The notes beneath the pieces were generated by a model that had not been told where the DNA came from, ran no database searches, and worked only from the letters and a program-made list of their open reading frames with translations. A DNA stretch of 64,000 nt from an uncultured Clostridia bacterium. Its GTDB lineage: Bacteria > Bacillota > Clostridia > Lachnospirales > CAG-274. Positions 30,951 through 39,959 of this stretch are shown piece by piece (position 1 is the stretch's first letter; every line of letters begins with the position of its first letter). The translations under genes and the position numbers were made by a program. Location: positions 13,662-77,661 of the forward strand of contig CAJTVH010000006.1 in the NCBI GenBank assembly GCA_910579745.1, written 5' to 3'.

Positions 30951-32687
30951 TTACTTTTCTTTAATTTTAAACTGTTTAACCAGATTCATCAGAATCCGCG
31001 CTTGGTTTGATAATTCCTCGCTTGCCGCCGCGCTTTCCTCAGAAGTGGCGGAATTAGTATGCACAACACTGGAAATCTGATCAATTCCCATTGTTACCTG
31101 CGAGATAGCCACCGCCTGCTCCTGAGACGCCTTGGAAATATCTTGGACCAGTTTTGCCGATTCTTTGGAGGAAAGAACAATACGGTCAAGTGACTCAGCG
31201 GTCTGATTGGCTATATCGGTGCCTTCCTGTACGGATTGAATAGTCGCTTTAATGAGAGACGACGTATCCTTAGAAGCTTCCGCGGATTTGTTTGCCAGAT
31301 TACGGACCTCATCGGCTACAACGGCAAATCCCCTTCCCTCAGAACCAGCGCGCGCCGCCTCAACCGCCGCGTTTAACGAGAGTATATTAGTTTGAAAAGC
31401 AATATCCTCAATAGTCTTGATGATTTTACTAATTTCAGAGGATGAATCATTAATTTGATTCATGGCTGTAATCATATGCATCATCTGTTTTTTACCGGCT
31501 TCCAGCTCTGTTACAGTGGCTAAAGCCTGACTGCTGGTTTGTTTCGCGTTTTCCGCGTTGTTTGCCACATGATGGTTTATTTCATTTATAGTAACGGCCA
31601 GCTCCTCAAGAGATGACGCCTGTTCTGTAGTTCCTTGGGCAAGCGCCTGAGCACCATTTGCAACTTGCTCGGAACCGTTCGAGACCTCTTTCGCGCTCAT
31701 ACTTAAATTTCTGAAAGTATTGTTTAGGTTATATATGGTATGCTGGAATGATTTCTTAATAGGCGCGAAATCTCCCGCGTATTTCATTTTTATGTCAAAT
31801 CTGAGATTCCCTTTGTCAAGTTCCGCTAAGGACGTGGATATATCCTTTATATAATCCCGCCATGTCTGTACTGTATTTGCCAGGGCATGGGTCAAGTCTC
31901 CAATCTCATCTTTTGCTTTGAATTCTTCTACCTTGTCGCTGAGATTTCCCTTGCTGAGTTCAATCAGACGTTTTGACGCCGCTTTAATAGGGTCAGCCAT
32001 TTTTTTGGCTATTATAGAAATCACGACAATACCAATTATAAAAATAATCACTCCAAAAGAGCATGTAGTCAGTATAGCCTCAAAACATGATTTATTCGCC
32101 GCGTCAAGCTCTTCCTGTATAATGGGCAGCATATCTTCCTCATAATTTCCTGTTCCAATATACCAGCCATAAGGCTCGAATTTTTTAACAAAGCCTCTTT
32201 TAGCCTTAGCCTCAGACTCTCCGGACTTCGCGAAATAAAAATCTATAAAGCCTCCGCCCGGTTTATCTCCAGCGGAAATGGTATCTTGCACAAAATAATT
32301 TCCCATTTCGTCCTGTGTATTATAACGGTTGGTTCCTTCCACATCCGGATTAATATGTACCGCGTTGGTTCCGTCCGCCATGTCTGCCCAGAAATAACCT
32401 GTTCCATTGTTGTATCTGGCGGACCGGACAATATGCTTAGCGTGCTCCATAGCTTCTTCCTTGGTAATCTCGCCGTTCTGATATTTATCATATTCCGCTC
32501 CCAACACTCCGATCATACACTCTACCTGACTTTTAATAATCTGGTCCAGCTTTTCTTTCTCAGCCTCAATAGTTTTGTCATAGGCTTCCCGCAGAGACAA
32601 ATAAGACAGAGACGAAATCAACAATACGGTCACAAAGATAAGAATACCCATACTTAGAATTAATTTCCCGCGCAACTTCAGTTTCAT
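30951..32687 (-). CDS. Methyl-accepting chemotaxis protein with Cache sensor
   Basis: This 578-aa receptor has TM1 (about 8-30), a periplasmic-side single Cache_2 domain (about 40-195, with GYFWADMADG and GWYIGTGNYEEDM), TM2 (about 208-232), a HAMP domain, and a signalling domain. The signalling domain contains the conserved hairpin tip EDIAFQTNILSLNAAVEAARAG. sCache_2 receptors often bind small carboxylates. GGGAG precedes the start. Codon use appears different from its neighbours, with more C/G third positions (GCC, CTG, ATC), which suggests recent transfer or high expression. No other chemotaxis or flagellar gene is in the window, so the ligand and output remain open. Confidence 0.93.
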   Translation of the reverse strand: MKLKLRGKLILSMGILIFVTVLLISSLSYLSLREAYDKTIEAEKEKLDQIIKSQVECMIGVLGAEYDKYQNGEITKEEAMEHAKHIVRSARYNNGTGYFWADMADGTNAVHINPDVEGTNRYNTQDEMGNYFVQDTISAGDKPGGGFIDFYFAKSGESEAKAKRGFVKKFEPYGWYIGTGNYEEDMLPIIQEELDAANKSCFEAILTTCSFGVIIFIIGIVVISIIAKKMADPIKAASKRLIELSKGNLSDKVEEFKAKDEIGDLTHALANTVQTWRDYIKDISTSLAELDKGNLRFDIKMKYAGDFAPIKKSFQHTIYNLNNTFRNLSMSAKEVSNGSEQVANGAQALAQGTTEQASSLEELAVTINEINHHVANNAENAKQTSSQALATVTELEAGKKQMMHMITAMNQINDSSSEISKIIKTIEDIAFQTNILSLNAAVEAARAGSEGRGFAVVADEVRNLANKSAEASKDTSSLIKATIQSVQEGTDIANQTAESLDRIVLSSKESAKLVQDISKASQEQAVAISQVTMGIDQISSVVHTNSATSEESAAASEELSNQARILMNLVKQFKIKEK

Positions 32688-32714
32688 TACAAAAAACTCC
32701 CTTCATAATTAAGG

Positions 32715-32910
32715 ACAACTTTCATTATTTTTCAACAAAAGCAGTAAAAAAATAGTATTAATAACAACTTTTATTATTTTTCAACAAAAGCGGTAAAAAA
32801 ATAGTATTAAAAACAACCTTTATTATTTTTTAACAAAAGCGGTCAGAAAAATAGTATTAAAAATAATTTTTATTATTTTTCAACAAAAAATAATAAAAAA
32901 ACAGTTATCA
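32715..32910. repeat. Tandem direct repeat, about 4 copies of a 49-bp unit
   Basis: The unit begins ACAACTTTTATTATTTTTCA, continues ACAAAAGCGGTAAAAAAATA and ends GTATTAAAA. Copies start at 32715, 32764, 32813 and about 32863, and the last is incomplete. The array is immediately upstream of the chemotaxis receptor start, so it covers its promoter region. Confidence 0.85.
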
Positions 32911-33298
32911 TTTTTATTATAATATATAATACTAAAAAAGTCTATAATATATTATCATTTTTCCACGAAAATCAATTTTTTAAAAATGTGGGATATATTT
33001 TTTAAAACCACGGGTTTTGCCCGAACCTATAAACCTTTTAAAAAGGGTTTAATCCTAAACTTTAAAACGCGAAGCGTGCGCTTCGCTGAGGTTTTTTTAT
33101 TCAATCCGAAAAATTTTATGAATTTCTTATAGTATGGATAGGGTAACTACTTATTGAAAATCATTATGAAAAACAATTTTATTATTTAATGAAAAACGTT
33201 TTTTAACAGTTACTATACCACGTTTGATACATCATTTTAATAATAATTATAAATAAGTAAAATTATATTAGAGAGTAATGTGTTTTGGTGGTGAAATT
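32911..33298. other. Intergenic region between divergent receptor and regulator genes
   Basis: It holds a hairpin GCGAAGCG / CGCTTCGC near 33068-33086 inside a GC-richer patch containing ACCACGGGTTTTGCCCG. A pair of inverted phrases, TAGGGTAACTA (about 33138) and TAGTAACTGTT-like (about 33208), suggests another small element. A promoter for the XRE regulator must lie here but is not clear. Confidence 0.35.
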
Positions 33299-33682
33299 TT
33301 GAGGATAAAGAGTAAGAAAGAAATTAACGTTGAAATAGGTAAAAATATAAGAAATTATCGTGAGAGAGCGGGATATTCCAGGGAAAAGTTTTCGGAGATT
33401 ATAGGAATATCTCCTCGCTTTTTAGCCGATGTTGAAACGGGTGTTGTTGGTATTTCTATTAAAAATCTTAAGCGAGTATGTGAGATATTGGGGATTTCAA
33501 GCGATAGATTGCTTTGGAAAAATGAAAGTAAATTAAGCTTAGATGAAAGAATAGCGCATATTGAACCTAAATATTTTCAAATCGTTGAGGAAATTATACA
33601 GAAACAATTAGAATTTATAGCGATTTCGAATACAAACAGCGAGGCTTCTTTAAAAGATATATTGAATAAAAAGGAGAAATAA
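33299..33682 (+). CDS. XRE-family transcriptional regulator
   Basis: This protein of about 127 aa has a helix-turn-helix of the Cro/CI type (about residues 5-62: IGKNIRNYRERAGYSREKFS, then GISPRFLADVETG, then LKRVCEILGIS). A helical C-terminus of about 60 residues (IEEIIQKQLEFI) may mediate dimer formation. I favour TTG at 33299, preceded by GGTGGTGAAA, although an in-frame ATG at 33278 would add 7 residues. It is followed after 3 bases by a SLOG-family gene. The pairing suggests that it controls that gene, directly or autogenously. Confidence 0.8.
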   Translation: MRIKSKKEINVEIGKNIRNYRERAGYSREKFSEIIGISPRFLADVETGVVGISIKNLKRVCEILGISSDRLLWKNESKLSLDERIAHIEPKYFQIVEEIIQKQLEFIAISNTNSEASLKDILNKKEK

Positions 33683-33685
33683 TAT

Positions 33686-34189
33686 ATGGAAGAAAAAAAT
33701 AACTCTGTATGTTTTACCGGACACAGAAAGATAAGGAAGAAAGATACTTTGTTGGAAGACAATCTTTATAAGAATATTGAGGATTTGATAACAAAAGGTT
33801 TTATTTATTTTTACGCCGGAGGGGCGAAAGGATTTGACGCTTTAGCGTCAAAAACTGTTATCAAATTAAAGGAAAAATATTCTTACATACAGCTTATATT
33901 AGTTTTACCTTTTCATAATCAATTCAGAAAAGAAAATGACTGGAGTTTTGATGAGATAAAAGAATATGAGGATTTGAAAAAACAGGCTTTAAAAGTTATA
34001 CACATTCAAGAGGAGTATTCTATCGGATGTTATTACAGAAGAAACAGGCGTTTAGTGGATTTATCAAGCGTATGCGTATGCTATGAATACAAAAACCACG
34101 GCGGAACGGCGTATACTGTTGAGTACGCGGGCAGACGAGGCTTAAAAATAGTGAGGATTGAGGGAAGAGGGTTTGGCGCGAAAGTTTAA
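33686..34189 (+). CDS. SLOG-superfamily protein (DUF1273/YpsA-like)
   Basis: This 167-aa protein opens with VCFTGHRKIR, the hallmark of DUF1273/YpsA-type SLOG proteins. It contains the glycine-rich nucleotide-binding stretch AGGAKGFDALASKTV (near residue 47) and LVLPFHNQFR. SLOG (SMF/DprA-LOG) folds bind nucleotides or nucleotide-derived signals. Relatives are linked to cell division (YpsA) or predicted conflict systems, and I cannot choose between these. AAAAAGGAG precedes the ATG. The stop codon is immediately followed by the first base of a family C element, so the natural 3' end may have been altered by that insertion. Confidence 0.8.
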   Translation: MEEKNNSVCFTGHRKIRKKDTLLEDNLYKNIEDLITKGFIYFYAGGAKGFDALASKTVIKLKEKYSYIQLILVLPFHNQFRKENDWSFDEIKEYEDLKKQALKVIHIQEEYSIGCYYRRNRRLVDLSSVCVCYEYKNHGGTAYTVEYAGRRGLKIVRIEGRGFGAKV

Positions 34190-34390
34190 TACAGCCAGCA
34201 AACTTATAGCCAAAAAACTTAAAAACAAACAAGTTAAGCGGATAAAAATCGTTTTAAATTCGTTAGTGTCAGCTGACGCGGAATTTGGCCGCGCTCTTCT
34301 TTCACTGTCTCAAAAAATAATTTTTATCTCGCTTCTTTTTGCTAATTTTCAAACGCTTTGACTATAATAAACAAGTTTGCTGACTATATT
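34190..34390. mobile_element. Family C element, abutting the SLOG gene stop codon
   Basis: The left end TACAGCCAGCAAACTTATAG and right end CAAGTTTGCTGACTATATT are inverted and match family C. The core includes GTCAGCTGACGCGGAATTTG and is GC-richer than the flanks. It fills the gap to spoIVA. Confidence 0.65.
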
Positions 34391-34408
34391 GGTTAATAAA
34401 CGGGTCTG

Positions 34409-35887
34409 TTATAAAATTATACAAATGAGACCGCCGTTTCCCTCGTTTATTATTTTTTGCAGGGTTTCCTGTAATTTTATTCTCGCGTCCTCAGGCATCT
34501 GGTAAAGTTTTGTGCTCAAGCCCTCGTTTACCAAATCATGAAGGGATTTTCCGAATATATTATATTCCCAGATTTTTGATTTATCGTTTTCATATTGTTC
34601 TTTAAGGTAATTGGCGAGCTCGCTGCTCTGTTCCTCGCTGCCAACGATAGGAGCGACCTCTGTTTCTATATCCGCTCTTATCAAATGTATACTCGGAGCG
34701 GAGGCTTTCATTTTTACCCCGTATTTTGAGCCGTGTTTTATTATCTCAGGCTTTTCAAGCTGCATTTCCTCTAAAAGCGGGGTAACTACTCCATAACCTT
34801 TTGTTTTTACTTCCTCAAGGGCGTATTTTACTTTATCATATTCTTTTTTCGCGTCGGCGAGAATTTTAATAGTCGATATTAATTTATAATCCCCGTCTAT
34901 GTCAAGACCTGTTGTCTCGCTTAATACATTATAAAACAAGTTATCGTTTACGGAAATTTCTATACTAGCCGTTCCCTCTCCGGGGTTTATTGTCTCGACG
35001 TAACTTTTCTTTATATGCTCGTTTTCAGAAAATATTGAGAGTGAGTCACCTATTTCCCTTAATTTCGATATTTGTTTCAGAAACTCTTTAGCCGATTTTA
35101 TCAACAGCTGTTTAAGCCAATGATTTACGTTTAACGTCTCTATCCATTTAGGCAGGTTTATATGTATCTCAAGAACGGGAAACTCATACAAGACTTTTTC
35201 CAAAATATCAGTTATGTCCTCTGTTTTTAACTGAGCGCAGTTTACAGCTATTACGGGGACTTTATATTTTTCCGCCATTTTGTTTTTTAATTCCTCTGTC
35301 TCGTTAGCGTAGGGCTTTGTTGTGTTTAAAAGAACCACGAAAGGTTTATTTAAAGCTTTTAACTCATTTATTACTCTCTGTTCAGGAATTATGTACGAGC
35401 TTCTATCAATATCGGTTATTGAGCCGTCTGTGGTTACGACAATACCTATTGTCGAGTGATTTGTGATTACTTTTTTTGTTCCGATTTCAGCCGCCTCAGC
35501 GAAAGGAATTTTTTTATCAGACCAGGGTGTGTTCACCATTCTCGGTTTATCGCCGTCAAGGTGTCCTGTCGCCCCCGCCACAAGATAGCCCACGCAGTCT
35601 ATCATGCGCATTTTAAATTTTAAATTATTATTTATTGTAAGTTCCACAGCCTCGTTTGGGATAAATTTAGGCTCTGTCGTCATTATTGTTTTTCCCGCGG
35701 CGCTTTGAGGAAGCTCATCTTTAGCCCGTTCTTTGTCATGGCTGTCGGATATGTTCGGCAATACCATTAAATCCATAAATCTTTTTATAAATGTTGATTT
35801 TCCGCTTCTTACAGGACCTACGACGCCGATGTATATATCGCCGTTTGTTCTTTCTGATATATTTTTGCAAATATCATAATTCTCCAT
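34409..35887 (-). CDS. spoIVA: Stage IV sporulation protein A
   Basis: SpoIVA is the cytoskeletal ATPase that polymerises on the forespore surface as the basement layer of the spore coat. The 492-aa length and sequence fit the family: the N-terminal P-loop GPVRSGKST (residues 24-32), DSHDKERAKDELPQSA, MRMIDCVGYLV, and the C-terminal polymerisation region ending GNGGLICIIL. AGGAGG lies 7 bases before the ATG. It marks the organism as an endospore former. It is monocistronic, with its promoter in the upstream repeat-rich gap. Confidence 0.97.
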   Translation of the reverse strand: MENYDICKNISERTNGDIYIGVVGPVRSGKSTFIKRFMDLMVLPNISDSHDKERAKDELPQSAAGKTIMTTEPKFIPNEAVELTINNNLKFKMRMIDCVGYLVAGATGHLDGDKPRMVNTPWSDKKIPFAEAAEIGTKKVITNHSTIGIVVTTDGSITDIDRSSYIIPEQRVINELKALNKPFVVLLNTTKPYANETEELKNKMAEKYKVPVIAVNCAQLKTEDITDILEKVLYEFPVLEIHINLPKWIETLNVNHWLKQLLIKSAKEFLKQISKLREIGDSLSIFSENEHIKKSYVETINPGEGTASIEISVNDNLFYNVLSETTGLDIDGDYKLISTIKILADAKKEYDKVKYALEEVKTKGYGVVTPLLEEMQLEKPEIIKHGSKYGVKMKASAPSIHLIRADIETEVAPIVGSEEQSSELANYLKEQYENDKSKIWEYNIFGKSLHDLVNEGLSTKLYQMPEDARIKLQETLQKIINEGNGGLICIIL

Positions 35888-36180
35888 AATTAACCTCCTG
35901 TTTTTAATTAAGATAACGCCGATTAATAACTGAAAGGGAATTAACAGCCGTTTCCTTAAAATTAATTTATATACGGGTATTTTTCTTAGAATATTTTATG
36001 AATATGGTATTTTGTTTATTACATTTTATTTTTATTTATACCTGATAAATTTGAAAAAGCGAAAATAATTTTCGGTTAGCCTTCTTTAGCTTTTTTTAGC
36101 CTGAGTGACTATAATTACTTGCCGAGAGAATGTTAATATGTTATAATAAAATTCAATATACAGCGTATGTTTAGAGTATT

Positions 36181-36446
36181 TATAGTGAACTAGAGCGTAT
36201 CTGAAAACAAAAATACGCGCGAAAAATTATAAAAAATAAAACGAAACAGAAAGGCTATTCTGTTTAATTGAACCGTTTTCGTTTATTTTTTAATAATTTT
36301 TTGGATATTTCTCCTATATAACTGATAGCTTATGATAGTTTTCAGATATGTCCTAATAAAAGAATGAAAAAAGGGACTTTAATAAACATTATTATCAAGG
36401 AATTATTTTATTGGTTCGCGCTAATAATTTCGCGAATGGCTATAGA
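36181..36446. repeat. Family B element interrupted by a family A element
   Basis: The left end TATAGTGAACTA (36181-36192) is cut by the family A insert and resumes as TAATAAAAGAATG at 36354. It then runs to TTATTTTATTGGTTCGCGC and CGCGAATGGCTATAG. Joining the pieces gives TATAGTGAACTAATAAAAGA, the expected family B end. The element overlaps the region just upstream of the Asp23 gene. Confidence 0.85.
36193..36353 (+). mobile_element. Family A MITE, complete 161-bp copy nested in family B
   Basis: It starts GAGCGTATCTGAAAACA and ends TTTTCAGATATGTCC, and is flanked on both sides by TA, the duplicated target. The interior matches the copies at 1, 40.0 and 45.4 kb. The interrupted family B sequence defines both boundaries to the base. 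Confidence 0.9.
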
Positions 36447-36479
36447 CGCTTTTTAAATTATTTTACGGGGAGTGATGGT

Positions 36480-36833
36480 ATGTCTTTGGAATTTAAAAAT
36501 AAATATGGGACAGTGAGCATACAGGAGGATATAGTTGTATATATAACAGGCGCGGCTGTAAAAGAATGCGATAAAGTTGTGGGGCTTGCCGCGAGAAATA
36601 TGAAAGACGGTCTTGTTAGGCTTTTAAAAAACGATAAGCTTTCAAGAGGAGTTAAAATAAGATTTGAGGAAAATACACTTAATATTGACGTTCATGTAGT
36701 TGTGAGGTATGGTTCTAAAATTATGGAAGTCGCTGATTTTATCATCGGAAGGGTAAAATACAGGGTTGAGGAATTTACGGGACTTGTTGTGAATAAAGTC
36801 AACGTTTTTGTTGAGGGGCTTCATGTTAATTGA
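36480..36833 (+). CDS. Asp23/Gls24 family envelope stress protein
   Basis: This 117-aa protein has the Asp23/Gls24 domain, visible as YGTVSIQEDIVVYITGAAVKE, GVKIRFEENTLNIDVHVVVRYG and VNKVNVFVEGL. Such proteins are associated with the membrane or cell envelope under alkaline or wall stress. I start at ATG 36480 (GGGGAGTGATGG upstream); in-frame codons further upstream come from the family B element and are not family-like. recG follows 117 bases downstream, a pairing also seen in other Firmicutes. Confidence 0.9.
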   Translation: MSLEFKNKYGTVSIQEDIVVYITGAAVKECDKVVGLAARNMKDGLVRLLKNDKLSRGVKIRFEENTLNIDVHVVVRYGSKIMEVADFIIGRVKYRVEEFTGLVVNKVNVFVEGLHVN

Positions 36834-36950
36834 TAATAAACCAACTTAATCAGGCGCTGCTGATCAAGTTGTAACGGATGAACTTTTAATCAGGCGGCTG
36901 GATTAAGAAGCGAGATATAAAATTGTTTTACTTTTAGAAAGGCTGAGTTT

Positions 36951-39005
36951 ATGGAACTTTATAATTCTGTGGACGTTATTAAAAACGTGGGCGGTGAGAG
37001 AAAGAAAAAATTTAATAAACTCGGTGTTTTTACGGTTTTAGACCTATTGGAGCATTTTCCAAGGGATTATAACGACAGAAGCGATTTAAGAAAAACAGAC
37101 GAGATTATTATAAATGAGGAAAATACGGTTAAAGGGGTTATATCGACTAAACCGGATATATTTACAAAAGGCAGGTTTCAAATTGTCAAGGCGAAAATAC
37201 ACGACGACAGGGGAACGGTATACGCTGTTTGGTTTAATCAGCCGTATCTTAAAAATGCTTTGAAAGTTGGGGAAAGTTATGTTTTTACGGGAAAGGCCGT
37301 TTTAAAATATAATTCCGTTATCCTTGAGTCGCCTGATTTTGAGCTGTACGGTGAAAAGGAGCTTTTATCGACGGGAAGAATTGTTCCAATATACTCGGCG
37401 ACGGCGGGACTTTCCCAAAAGATTATAAGAAGTGTTATAAAAAGCGTTATCGATGATATAAGCGGGAAAATAGACGAGTTTATTCCCGAAGGGATCAGAA
37501 AAAAATATAAACTATGTGAGAGAAAATTCGCTGTGCTTAATATTCATTTTCCTGAAAATGACGAAAGCTTTTTTATCGCCAGAAAGCGCCTTGTTTTTGA
37601 GGAGCTTTTTCTTTTGCAGGCAAAGCTTTTACAGGTTAAAGGCTTTATAAAAAAAAGGGAGTGCGCGGCTATTGCCGAGGATTTTGATATAAGCGGATTA
37701 ACGGAGGTTTTACCGTTTTCATTTACCAACGCTCAGAAAAAGGTTTTATCCGAGATTATATTGGATTTTAAAAACAAGGTGACGATGAGCAGGCTTGTTC
37801 AGGGAGATGTGGGGTCGGGAAAAACAGCCGTCGCTATGGCAGCCGCGTATATTATGGCGAAAAACGGCTATCAGACGGCTCTTATGGCGCCGACGGACGT
37901 TCTCGCAAATCAGCATTTTGAATCTTTCTCAAAAGTTTTTGAGAAGCTTGGCGTAAGATGCGTACTTTTATCAGGAGGTCTTAAAAAAAGTGAGAAAAGA
38001 CGTGTTTATGAGTCTATTGAGCTTGGATACGCCAAAATTGTTATAGGTACTCACGCTGTTATTCAAGACGCCGTTAAATTTGATAATTTAGGACTTGCCA
38101 TAACTGACGAACAGCATCGATTCGGAGTGAGGCAGAGAAACAAACTCTCAAAAAAGGGGAACAACCCCCATATTTTGGTTATGACCGCTACTCCTATCCC
38201 ACGGACTCTCGCCCTTATTCTTTACGGTGATTTAGATATTTCCATTATTGACGAACTGCCTCCTGGAAGGCAAAAAACAGACACGCTTTTCGTCAATTCT
38301 TCTTATTATCAGAGGATTTACTCTTTTATTAAAAAACATATTGACAGAGGAAGACAAGCGTATATTATATGTCCAACTATTGAGGAGGGTGAGAAAAACG
38401 ACCTTAAAGCCGTTGAGCAGTATACGGAAAAGCTTAAAAACGAGATTTTTCAAAATTACAGGGTGGAATGCATTCATGGAAAATTTAAGGCGGATTATAA
38501 AAACTATGTTATGGAGAGTTTCTCAAAAGGCGATATTGATATTTTAGTATCCACAACGGTTATTGAGGTAGGTATAAATGTTCCGAACGCCGTTATTATG
38601 CTTATTGAGAACGCTGAGCGGTTCGGCCTTGCCCAGCTGCACCAGTTACGGGGAAGAGTAGGGCGTGGGGCTGAAAAGTCTTATTGTATATTGGTGAGTG
38701 ATTCGGAAAATAAAGTAGCCAAGGAACGTATGGAAGTTATGACAAAGTCGTCTGACGGTTTTGAGATTTCCGAAAAGGATTTAAGTTTAAGAGGACCGGG
38801 AGACTTTTTCGGCACAAGACAGCATGGTATACCTGAACTTAAAATAGCAAACTTATACAAAGATATTGAGGTATTGAGAGAGGTCAGGAGAGCTTCTGAG
38901 GAATTATATATAAATGACCCTCTTCTTGAGAAAGAGGAAAACCAAAAACTTGCCGCCGAAATGGATAAGTTTTTCAGGGAAACAGATAACATTGATTTTG
39001 GGTAA
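36951..39005 (+). CDS. recG: ATP-dependent DNA helicase RecG
   Basis: RecG remodels stalled replication forks and Holliday junctions. The 684-aa protein has an N-terminal wedge/OB domain (about 1-240), then superfamily 2 helicase motifs: Walker A GDVGSGKTAVA, DEQH in TDEQHRFGV (motif II), MTATPIPRTL (motif III), and VIEVGINVPNA with QLHQLRGRVGRG (motif VI). The C-terminal RecG wedge-contact domain follows. Length and motif order are normal. GAAAGGCTGAG precedes the ATG. The next gene, rsmD, lies past a family C element. Confidence 0.96.
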   Translation: MELYNSVDVIKNVGGERKKKFNKLGVFTVLDLLEHFPRDYNDRSDLRKTDEIIINEENTVKGVISTKPDIFTKGRFQIVKAKIHDDRGTVYAVWFNQPYLKNALKVGESYVFTGKAVLKYNSVILESPDFELYGEKELLSTGRIVPIYSATAGLSQKIIRSVIKSVIDDISGKIDEFIPEGIRKKYKLCERKFAVLNIHFPENDESFFIARKRLVFEELFLLQAKLLQVKGFIKKRECAAIAEDFDISGLTEVLPFSFTNAQKKVLSEIILDFKNKVTMSRLVQGDVGSGKTAVAMAAAYIMAKNGYQTALMAPTDVLANQHFESFSKVFEKLGVRCVLLSGGLKKSEKRRVYESIELGYAKIVIGTHAVIQDAVKFDNLGLAITDEQHRFGVRQRNKLSKKGNNPHILVMTATPIPRTLALILYGDLDISIIDELPPGRQKTDTLFVNSSYYQRIYSFIKKHIDRGRQAYIICPTIEEGEKNDLKAVEQYTEKLKNEIFQNYRVECIHGKFKADYKNYVMESFSKGDIDILVSTTVIEVGINVPNAVIMLIENAERFGLAQLHQLRGRVGRGAEKSYCILVSDSENKVAKERMEVMTKSSDGFEISEKDLSLRGPGDFFGTRQHGIPELKIANLYKDIEVLREVRRASEELYINDPLLEKEENQKLAAEMDKFFRETDNIDFG

Positions 39006-39034
39006 ACAAAGGTTTACGTGAAAAGCCGTGTTTT

Positions 39035-39193
39035 TATGTCAACAAGATTGAAAATGAGCGAAAAATGGAAAATTTTAATATTATTTTTACAAGGCGGGGA
39101 AAGAGAGTAAGCCTACGCGGGCGGACTATAATGATGTGAAGATGATTTTCAGCTGTCTACGCTGCTTATTTATTTCCAAATTCGTTGATTATA
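39035..39193. mobile_element. Family C element
   Basis: The ends are TATGTCAACAAGATTGAAAA and CCAAATTCGTTGATTATAA. The core holds AAGGCGGGGAAAGAGAGTAA and GCCTACGCGGGCGG, like the other family C cores. It separates recG from rsmD. Confidence 0.65.
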
Positions 39194-39355
39194 AATGAAA
39201 TTTTATTTAAAAAGCATTTGCCAGTTTATACATTATGTTGTATAATATATAAGCGGTTATTAAATATTGCCTCCGCAAGGGGGCTTACTTGTATATCCGG
39301 AAAATTCTAATCGGCTAATAAGCAATATTAATAAGTAATTTTGGGGGAATTTTAC

Positions 39356-39916
39356 ATGAGAGTTATTTCAGGAAGTGCGAGAGGCTTAAAACTTAAAGCT
39401 CCCAAAGGTTTTAATACACGCCCGACCGCCGACCGTATAAAGGAGTCTTTATTCAATATAATCGCCAATGACCTGTATGATATTAATTTTCTCGATATTT
39501 TCAGCGGTTCAGGCGGAATTGGAACGGAGGCTTTGTCAAGAGGGGCGGCGGAAGCTGTTTTTATAGACTCATCAAAGGAAAGCGCGGACGTTATTTCTGA
39601 AAATCTAAAGGCGGCGAGGTTATACGACAGAGCACGTATTATTAAATCTGATGTGTTTTCCGCTGTCTCAAGGCTTGGCGATGAAAAAAGAAAATTTGAT
39701 ATTATTTTTATGGACCCACCTTATGGGAAAGGTCTTGTTGAGGAAACAATTAACGCTGTTAAAAAAGCTGATATTCTAGCCGAAGACGGTTTTATTATCG
39801 CTGAGCAAGCGTCAGAGGAACCGGATATTTTGCTTGAGCCTTTTAATGTTTTTAGAGTAAAAAAATATAACAAGATAAAAATGACTTTTATAGGATACAA
39901 TAAAGAATGTGTTTAG
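39356..39916 (+). CDS. rsmD: 16S rRNA (guanine(966)-N2)-methyltransferase
   Basis: RsmD methylates G966 of 16S rRNA. The 186-aa protein shows the N-terminal RVISGSARGLKLKAPKG, FNTRPTADRIKESLFNI, the SAM-binding loop DIFSGSGGIGTEALSRGA, and the catalytic IFMDPPYG (N6/N2 methylase D/NPPY type). GGGGGAATTTT precedes ATG 39356; an in-frame ATG at 39341 overlaps that site. coaD follows, the usual Firmicute partner, but here 391 bases away because two mobile elements lie in between. Confidence 0.95.
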   Translation: MRVISGSARGLKLKAPKGFNTRPTADRIKESLFNIIANDLYDINFLDIFSGSGGIGTEALSRGAAEAVFIDSSKESADVISENLKAARLYDRARIIKSDVFSAVSRLGDEKRKFDIIFMDPPYGKGLVEETINAVKKADILAEDGFIIAEQASEEPDILLEPFNVFRVKKYNKIKMTFIGYNKECV

Positions 39917-39959
39917 AAAAGCTTTCAGCGGGTTGTTGACACGATTTATAAGCTTTAGT

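Noticed and set aside
32715..32910. CRISPR array
   Set aside because: The repeat units are contiguous 49-bp direct copies without unique spacers, so this is a simple tandem repeat.
34158..34361. Plus-strand frame overlapping the end of the SLOG gene and the family C element
   Set aside because: It starts inside the SLOG gene in another frame and continues only through repeat sequence.
36411..36479. N-terminal extension of the Asp23/Gls24 gene
   Set aside because: These codons derive from the family B element; the family-like sequence and the ribosome binding site begin at 36480.
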